A DNA stretch of 64,000 nucleotides from Spongilla lacustris (taxonomy: Eukaryota > Porifera > Demospongiae > Spongillida > Spongillidae). Shown piece after piece: positions 51,101 to 64,000 of the stretch (positions are counted from its first letter, which is position 1; every line of letters begins with the position of its first letter). The stretch is from positions 3,259,459 through 3,323,458 of the forward strand of contig OX442419.1 of NCBI GenBank assembly GCA_949361645.1, written 5' to 3'. The notes under the pieces were generated by a model, which was given only the letters and a program-made list of their open reading frames with translations, made no database searches and was not told where the DNA came from. Position numbers and translations under genes: made by a program.

Positions 51101-51389
51101 TGGAGATGGTAGCATTCTTTTTGGAGTAGTACAGTGTTTTGTGGAACACACCATAACAACTGACACCAATTCAAAGTTGCATATATTTGCACGGGTGAAA
51201 TGGGCAAAACCTCATCGCCATCAATACTGGTTTGGCCAGTCGGCCACAGTGTGTGAACAACCATCAATATCTTGTTACATTCCAGTTCAACGCATTATAG
51301 GTATCTGTGCTCATGCTAATTTAGAAGTACAGTTCAATGATTCTAAGGAAAATGTGTTTGTAGTAATCCCCTCCATCAGTTTCATGTAA
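48120..51389 (+). pseudogene. CACTA/EnSpm-type transposase, decayed
   Basis: A Ser/Thr-rich exon (to 48237, donor AG|GTAATT) precedes a long frame. It contains SNAAIAVILAFLPCFLQLIT, a zinc-binding-like stretch (RPACNSIYSFKDC ... MPATCRHVEYPNHPKAHFRN then PCG) and VIDPMHNVLLGTPKRMMNLW, followed by MHLHLHLKDVVLDYGPVYGF and FSFERYNGILGD. These are hallmarks of Tnp2-like transposases of CACTA elements. An in-frame TAA at 49521 and frame changes near 49862, 50096 and 51012 break it. A final segment (51012-51389) has RVKWAKPHRHQYWFGQSAT. In this family the protein cuts the element at CACTA-type ends. Such ends were not found here. Confidence 0.75.
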
Positions 51390-51805
51390 AACAAATGGTT
51401 GTAAAATGTATATTTAGTGTGATATCAATATGTTGATTCATTTGAGAAGAGAGCTGAGTGATGGATGTCAGAGAGAAAGGAGGGAGTCGGAGGGAATGGG
51501 TAGTACAGATAGTGAAGGGATAGTGGAATTTGGAGTACATGGAGAAAGAATTAAGAGAAAGAAAGGTAGCCAGAGCCAGAGAGGAAGTAATAGTCGATGT
51601 AGGACAGCAGTTAGATACATGGCAGACCTTTGATTGCAGTATTAATATGAATCACATTCGTGCTAGTGACAGTTTCTAAAGAATGATATTACAAGTATAA
51701 CTACACTCCATACCAATACGAGAAAATTCAGCTAGTACTTCATTCAGCAATTGTGTACTATTTGATAAGTCTAGATAATAAATAGCAGGCATCAGTATAT
51801 ATTCT

Positions 51806-52138
51806 TCAAAATGTTATGCATCCGACTCTATTCCGTGGAATTTTTACACATATTGCCCCATCTTTTGTATAGGGTTTATCCCAGCTTGTAATTGTGCGCC
51901 ATTTTGTTTGCACTTGTAGCATTTCATGTTCACTGAAACTTAATTCCTTAAAATTTCCTATATCTAGATCTAATGATATAAAAACAAATGTACCATTTGC
52001 ATTGTAATTGTTTGACGTAATAAGCAACAAAGAGGGGGGACCTTGATGTGAAGTTGTTTCACCGCCTGCGTGTATTGTCTGAAGTGAGTCATCAATCGGC
52101 AAAAAAAACTCACAATCTATTTGGACACAATTTTTCAA
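51806..52138 (-). CDS. Unknown 110-codon frame
   Basis: The open frame (MKNCVQIDCEFFLPIDDSLQ ... ) lies in AT-rich sequence between the transposase and an RT relic. It has no membrane segment and no recognised motif. It could be an exon of an element-encoded gene on the opposite strand. Coding status is uncertain. Confidence 0.3.
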   Translation of the reverse strand: MKNCVQIDCEFFLPIDDSLQTIHAGGETTSHQGPPSLLLITSNNYNANGTFVFISLDLDIGNFKELSFSEHEMLQVQTKWRTITSWDKPYTKDGAICVKIPRNRVGCITF

Positions 52139-52242
52139 ATTCAGAATTTGGCACTCAAATAAAAACTACCCCCGCCATGGATACTTGCATATTACTGCCA
52201 GCAGAACGATTTATAAAAATATTATAATAAAGACAGCATTAT

Positions 52243-52515
52243 TTAATTTACATAGAATACATAAACGAGCCTTCCGTACAGAGCCGACGCAGCCGAAGAC
52301 TTGAGTCTGTCAAGACACTTAATGGCTTCGTCTTCCCAACACCCATATGTCTCCACTGCTAAAGGATGCAGACCCAGCCCAAACGGTTGCATCTTGCATC
52401 GTTGGCGGCATGTGACATGACACATGACACCTCCATTTGGTAGTATTGTGTTCATAATAATAAAAATGGTGTGAAGAATTTGCATGGAAACGAGTAATAC
52501 CTTAGCTACTTGCAT
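52243..52515 (-). pseudogene. Reverse-transcriptase family C-terminal relic
   Basis: FGLGLHPLAVETYGCWEDEA followed by LKSSAASALYGRL parallels the RT-family end at 55490-55690 (LGWCCILLVAESYGAW, KTKSAVLSELYSRLNLHLVR). A short fragment only. Confidence 0.45.
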
Positions 52516-52651
52516 GCCTTTATTATAGATAGTATAATATACTGTATACTATCTATGATTACATACATACTCTGGCATACAATTTAATTAAAATACGGCG
52601 GATATACTAGCATCGCGCGAAATTTGTACACGTGTTTGAACGCCGCGTAAA

Positions 52652-53914
52652 ATGGAGACACATGGATTCTATGGAAGATCAAGGCAAATCTCCCAGTCGC
52701 CAAAATCCGACTCACAGAACAAACTGGACATACTAGTTGATGCAGTACAAGCAAATGCAGATGCCATTAAAGGAGTTGTGCAGAATTGAAAAGAAAGAAT
52801 GCACCATCACCGGCCACAACACCTCGTCTCGTGACTTCTAGATCTGTTTCAAAAAGGATTCCATCTGAACTAAGCGTGAGTTGTGGGTTGACGTTCCGTA
52901 TGCTTATGCATGTATGTTGCCAAATTACAACTGCACGGCTACCGCCTTGAGTTGACCTTATAGACATCGGTGAAATGTATCTACGCAAGCCTCACTGATC
53001 AACAGCAGTTCAAAGATGATGAACGGTATAGTACGCATGCATCTTCGATGCCTGCATGAGCATTACACGTGACGTTTGTCTACATGTTATAGATACAGAA
53101 GCAGCCATAACCAACAAGTCACAGCATGGCTTTTGGATCAGCTGAAGAAATCATCTAAATTGGAACAATATAGTGAATTTCACACAAGTAATGACACAAA
53201 ATTTTGTTGCCATTATTATTCATCTTGCAAACACTTGTGCAGGAGCGGTGTACCGCTACTACGAATCCAGACGCCGTCAATTTATGGATTCGCATCAAAG
53301 TCGAGAAAAGGCAGTGGCAGTGAATCAGAAGAACAGCACAAAACGGCGCTCCCAAAAGAATGTGGGTTCAAATGCTTCTGCATGTGTATAATGTTATCAC
53401 AAGTGAAAATCATAAATCGTGCAGCTTTACCTTAAACGACAAGCTGTTCTGAAGGATGCACATGAGAGATCAAAGTGGGCTGAAATAGATGCTTCATATA
53501 TGACTGATGAAAGCGATTGTGAGAATGACTTTAAGAGAGTAAAAGTAACTCACAAGCCTGCTTGGCGATCCAATTGTTAGCTTACTGATTATCTGTTAAA
53601 TTTCTTAGTTCCATTACATCAGTGTATTGTATTCTAAAGGGTTGAACAGGTTGATAGGGAAGTTGTATAGACGTCTAGCAGCTAAGAAAGAAACTGTGGA
53701 GTACTCAGGGTTCAAAGAAAAAGAAAGAGTGGCAGGGTTGGTTTCCCTTTCTGAAGCCCCAAAGAATGCTCCTGCATGGGCTGTTGACCCAAGTGATGCA
53801 GGTAAGGAAAGGCAGTACTTACAAACATTGATTTACAATCTCATTCCACAGTCGGAACAAATTCAACACCCCCACCAACCGTTGCTTCAACTTCAGGTAA
53901 CACCACTCGGTTGA
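52652..53914 (+). CDS. Spliced transposon-associated protein of unknown function
   Basis: A set of exon-like blocks reads in order: KLDILVDAVQANADAIKGVV (coiled-coil-like, 52720-52780), SVSKRIPSELS (52850), SSHNQQVTAWLLDQLKKSSK (53095-53155), VYRYYESRRRQFMDSHQS (from 53243), WAEIDASYMTDESDCENDFK then KPAWRSN (53425-53577), and GLNRLIGKLYRRLAAKKETV then APKNAPAWAVD (53612-53801, donor G|GTAAGG). The YMTDES...PWRS and ...PAWAV blocks recur in a family I associate with transposon-rich invertebrate genomes; no function is known to me. It lies just downstream of the EnSpm-type transposase on the same strand, so it may be its companion gene. One early stop (about 52788) suggests decay or a missed splice. 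Confidence 0.45.
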
Positions 53915-54709
53915 AATGTTGTAAGCTGCTACATTTGCATGTATGCATGCAGATCTTGAATTCTCTCAATTCTATACATAGAATTGAAGTCAACTCCAAC
54001 ACAACGAAACCCGATAAAACCAAGGCACATACGCTATCGTAAGCATCTGCGATACCTTTTTTGTCACACAATACTATTCTCTAATATCAGCTCAAAGCCG
54101 GGAGACAACAGAGACTGCAGTATTGTAAGTGATGTCAGCCTATACTATGTGTATTATCTTCATACCCCCTTTAGCAGCAAGAGTACAAAGCCCAGAGCAT
54201 GCCTTCCTGATGTCAGTAATTCAGATGAGCTCAGCAGCCCCGCAGCAAGGTATTATTCCACGCAATTAGGCTTTTGCTTCAATCTATTATTTGCAATATT
54301 ATGTGTTCTTTAACAGGCCTTCTGCACCTTTACACCATTCATCTGAAGATGAATCGGAGTCGCTTTGATCTTTATTCACCAATCAATTCATCTGCTGACC
54401 AGTAAAGTCGTGATTCCTCACTTCTTAACTTTGCAGCACAAGTTTTCGACAAAACAATCCTCGAATGTATTGATCGGATGGCGATAAACAATTTTGTTTA
54501 TGTATATCACTATTTAACGCTCACGTATAATATCTATGCTAACACTGACGAAAGAATCAATAATCGATTCATCTCGAGTTGTATTGGTTGGACAGGAGTA
54601 CTTAACACGCCCCCCATTCTCCTTCAATTGCACGTGAAAATGACCGTGGCAATTTCGCTGTAAATTATATATACACTTCGTGATTAAAATGCGATGGATG
54701 GACATGTAC

Positions 54710-54729
54710 ACGTATATATGTGCAGAAGC

Positions 54730-54760
<31 letters not shown>

Positions 54761-54812
54761 CGCCTTTATATATATCTGCCCCCCCAGCGGCGGGTGTGCC
54801 ACAACGCCACTG
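54710..54812 (+). mobile_element. G-rich hAT-like terminus
   Basis: The stretch contains T9, then G21, then GCGGGTGTGCCACAACGCCA followed by CTG at 54812. Inverted, this is a CAGTGGCGTTG start of the hAT type. RT-family sequence begins directly after it, so this may be the right edge of the insertion that splits the RT relic. Confidence 0.4.
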
Positions 54813-55693
54813 AATGCATCCGTATCTCCTTCTGATGCAATTCAGACTGATGGTTTAGTTTCATCTCCAGTCCATCAAAAGCAACTTTCGAGCAAGATTG
54901 ATATCCATCAGTTCAATAGCATCCTGCATCCTGATTGCTTCTTCTGCTAACGTTGCTGATAAGGCTCGTCTGTTGTCTGTCTCATCCCCACATACTGCTT
55001 CATGGCTGTCTGTAGTCCCTTCGGAATTAAGGTCTCGACCTTCATCTTGAGCCTTCAGTATTCCAGGTAGCTGTCAAGTGGTGGCTTGGTTTGGACACCT
55101 CTAATGGTTCACAGTGTGCCCTATGATGCCCAAACAGTGCATTAGATCCCCTTGGTCACCATACCACAACATGCAAAAAAAGGGTCATCCGTCACAACCA
55201 TCTGCGCAATGTGTTGGTGGAGAGTTGCCATAGAGCCCACTTGAGTGTGAAGGTGGAGATGGGTAGCAACCTAAGGTCCTTACTTCTGACCATGACCACT
55301 CACGCCCCGCAGACATTTTGCTACCCAATTGGGCCCTTGTTAAACCAGCTGCCTTTGAGTTTGATATATCAGTGAAATCATTGCTAAATCCTAAAACTGT
55401 ATCAGTAGCGGGATTGTCAGCTGGGGCAGCTACGTTGTCCACTGAAGAGCGTAAACACACAGAAAATGACCCAAAATGCAATGCCTTGGGGTGGTGTTGT
55501 ATACTTCTGGTTGCAGAGTCGTATGGTGCTTGAAGACATAGATTCGTTTAAAATGCTTGCCTCCCGTCTTGCCATAATATCGGGCAAAACAAAATCAGCT
55601 GTGCTGTCTGAGCTGTACAGTAGGCTCAATCTGCATTTGGTGAGAGCGAATGCCACAGCGCTAGCGATACTCTCCAGATGGCTCCCATCTTAA
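54813..55693 (+). pseudogene. Reverse-transcriptase family, C-terminal half
   Basis: Segments in order: KARLLSVSSPHTASWLSVVP (about 54960), HSRPADILLPNWALVKPAAF near 55300, EERKHTENDPKCNALGWCC at 55450-55500, and KTKSAVLSELYSRLNLHLVR at 55585-55650. They follow, in protein order, the RT domain at 47.2-47.8 kb. Stops and frame changes break the frame. I infer that both halves are one element separated by a 7-kb insertion. Confidence 0.55.
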
Positions 55694-56302
55694 AATGTAG
55701 TGTGATGTGTTGTGTGTATTACTGACGTATTCTGTACCTTGTGCATATATCTCTCTCTAGCTCTGTAATGTTATTTATAATTATAATTATAGCAATGACT
55801 GTTAAATACAAACTGTACGTCAAAAATAATGTAATTGTAATGGCAGATACTAGTAATGGCAGGTACAGGCTGCAATCAGAAACAAACTTTCTTCAGCTCA
55901 GTTAAAACAACTTAAAAAACTGAATCATGCCATTAGCCTAGCACAGGAAGGGCATATTGGAAAAGCATGTTGGATTCTGACTGAGAACACCCCAGCCATT
56001 TGTATACTGCCTGCAGGCTAAGCATCCTTTTTACTCATGTACGAATCAATGATGGCGTTCCTGCCGAGGCGGTTGTTTTCGTCTACTGCGCGAGTGATGC
56101 ACCTTGCGAAGTCATGAGGCGATCCTGTCCCACTGGCGAATACTCTAAAGGCCATTGAAGCTCCTCAGCAGCAGAGCCTCCTAGCAAAGGCAAAGGGAAA
56201 GAGCTTACTAATCAAGAAATTGTCTAACGTAATTGTAGTCACGTGACATACCCAACGATATTTGTAATATGGTAATACCATGTACTAAATGAGAGATAGC
56301 CT
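55694..56302. other. Spacer before the PREPL-like gene
   Basis: No gene was recognised. Missing 5' exons of the next gene might lie here, but no beta-propeller-like exon was seen. Confidence 0.35.
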
Positions 56303-62733
<6,431 letters not shown>

Positions 62734-63715
62734 AGCAATTGATGCGTGTATGTGTTGTCTACGTATGGTTTGTACATTCTTTCATGTTATGGTGTGGTGT
62801 AATATGTCGTGGCATGCAGATGAAAGTTATTCACCATAACCATGTCATAAAGTTAAGCAACTCGGGTTACATGTACGAACTGTAGTTAAACGCATTACTG
62901 CCTTTACACAAAATGTGTGGAATCTGTGTGCAACAATAGCATGTTTTCATTGCTCATGACAGTGAAAAAATTTCCCCATGCATAGATGAGACTTCAGGCA
63001 GTGGACCATTCTAGTCAACATATATCATGTACAACTAAAACATCTGGAAGACTGACATTAAAATAACTGGTAAAAAAAATACTAGCAAAGAATGCATTTA
63101 TTGGTCCATACGTTGATTTGTGTGTAAAATATTGGCCTAAAACGCATTCCATTACACTGTACTGACACAGCATATCAATGTGTAAACTAGCAACAATAGT
63201 AACGATACAAATAGATGGCTAGGATGGTTATATCTTACATGTAATAATGTTTGGGGTGGTTTCAAACAAAAAAAAAATTTGAATGTTCTGGGATCGAGCT
63301 AATATGACATTAGGTATAATTTCAGTATAAGTTGAAAACAGTTCTGCTTGCATTGACAGAATGCTAACTGAAACAGGGGGTAAATTGACAATGCTCTCAT
63401 ATTTCTCAGTATCCAGTAATAAAGAAGAGGGTGAGTTTGAAGCGTGCTGAGGTCAATTGAGTTTAAGTGCAATTTATGTAAGAAGCACTATTAACACTCT
63501 TCCTTGCAAAATCCTGAAGCAGTAATATTTTAATACTAATCTTCTAATGTCCATAGCCAGATAGATAGTATCATATCAAGTTGAGCAAATTCAAGTCAAA
63601 AGGATTCAAAACAAAGCTTCATTTATCTTCAGCAAACATGTGATAGGATTGTAAGGAGCAGTCTCCAACACTGCATGATAATCCACCTGATGCCTAATAG
63701 ATTACCTGGTACGCT
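62734..63715. other. 3' flank of PREPL-like gene
   Basis: No coding sequence was recognised. A minus-strand AATAAA (63107-63112) could be a poly(A) signal for a convergent gene. Confidence 0.35.
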
Positions 63716-63791
63716 TCATTTTACATTTGCATCCCACACTTTTGTCGGAGGCTGCAAATCCACTGCAGCAATGTCTCGTCTGCAGTTAGAA
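63716..63791 (-). CDS. Possible terminal exon of a convergent gene
   Basis: After a TATATATTAG acceptor on the minus strand, a frame reads NCRRDIAAVDLQPPTKVWDA and then NVK before TGA at 63718-63716. A minus-strand AATAAA lies 600 bp downstream. The peptide is short and unrecognised, so this is only a candidate. Confidence 0.22.
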
Positions 63792-64000
63792 CTAATATAT
63801 AACCTTAATTACAATATTGTACGTGTTTCAACATCCATCATTGGTATGCCCTTTATTTTCATCTTATCAAAAGTGCTTGTGCCTTGTACTGTGCATGGCA
63901 TGGACTATGTGGTACAATACTTAGAAAATGCTGTCAGCCTATCAAAACAGCATATGTATATATTTGTTATTATGCACGCTCTCTCGTTGCAAGCATGTGG

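Overview
The window looks like a metazoan nuclear genome, most plausibly a marine invertebrate of sponge-like type. Genes are spliced with canonical GT/AG introns, one ankyrin repeat occupies one phase-0 exon, short palindromic TACATGTACA-type words and CA/TG microsatellites are common, and transposon debris is heavy. The taxon is an inference. Two runs of exactly 200 N (13055-13254, 47839-48038) are scaffold gaps.

Host-type genes, left to right: an ankyrin-repeat gene (+, 4272-9119); a single-exon Golgi-type sulfotransferase (-, 9825-10943); a four-exon secreted phospholipase-D-like protein of the PLD3/4 type with two HKD motifs (-, 24172-26877); a single-exon 148-aa orphan protein (+, 34363-34809); and an 18-exon prolyl-endopeptidase-like (PREPL-type S9A serine hydrolase) gene (+, 56303-62733) with an intact Ser-Asp-His triad and what looks like a duplicated 18-codon cassette exon. 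A weak candidate last exon of a convergent gene lies near 63.75 kb.

Nearly everything else is mobile or tandem DNA. Terminal-inverted-repeat elements include a two-copy family with 7-bp target duplications (59-510, 32381-32842), a 773-bp hAT-like element with a perfect 8-bp duplication (27152-27924), and a 1131-bp hAT-like element (42342-43472) that carries an internal foldback repeat and is inserted in a 20-bp minisatellite. Decayed autonomous elements include a Tc1/mariner transposase (13.7-14.6 kb), a Ty3/Gypsy integrase followed by an OTU-protease-like domain (29.2-32.0 kb), Gypsy gag and RNase H fragments (36.6-38.3 kb), a CACTA/EnSpm-type transposase (48.1-51.4 kb), and at least seven fragments of one reverse-transcriptase protein family (about 2.0-3.1, 5.2-5.7, 12.2-12.7, 45.2, 47.2-47.8, 52.3, 54.8-55.7 kb).

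The most striking structure is a near-perfect inverted duplication (19381-21778): 1156-bp arms around an 86-bp loop. The loop continues the reading frame of the left arm, and the whole structure interrupts another repeat whose uninterrupted relative lies at 45.7-46.4 kb. A 166-bp satellite (17.2-18.5 kb) lies close by. No rRNA, tRNA or CRISPR was recognised.
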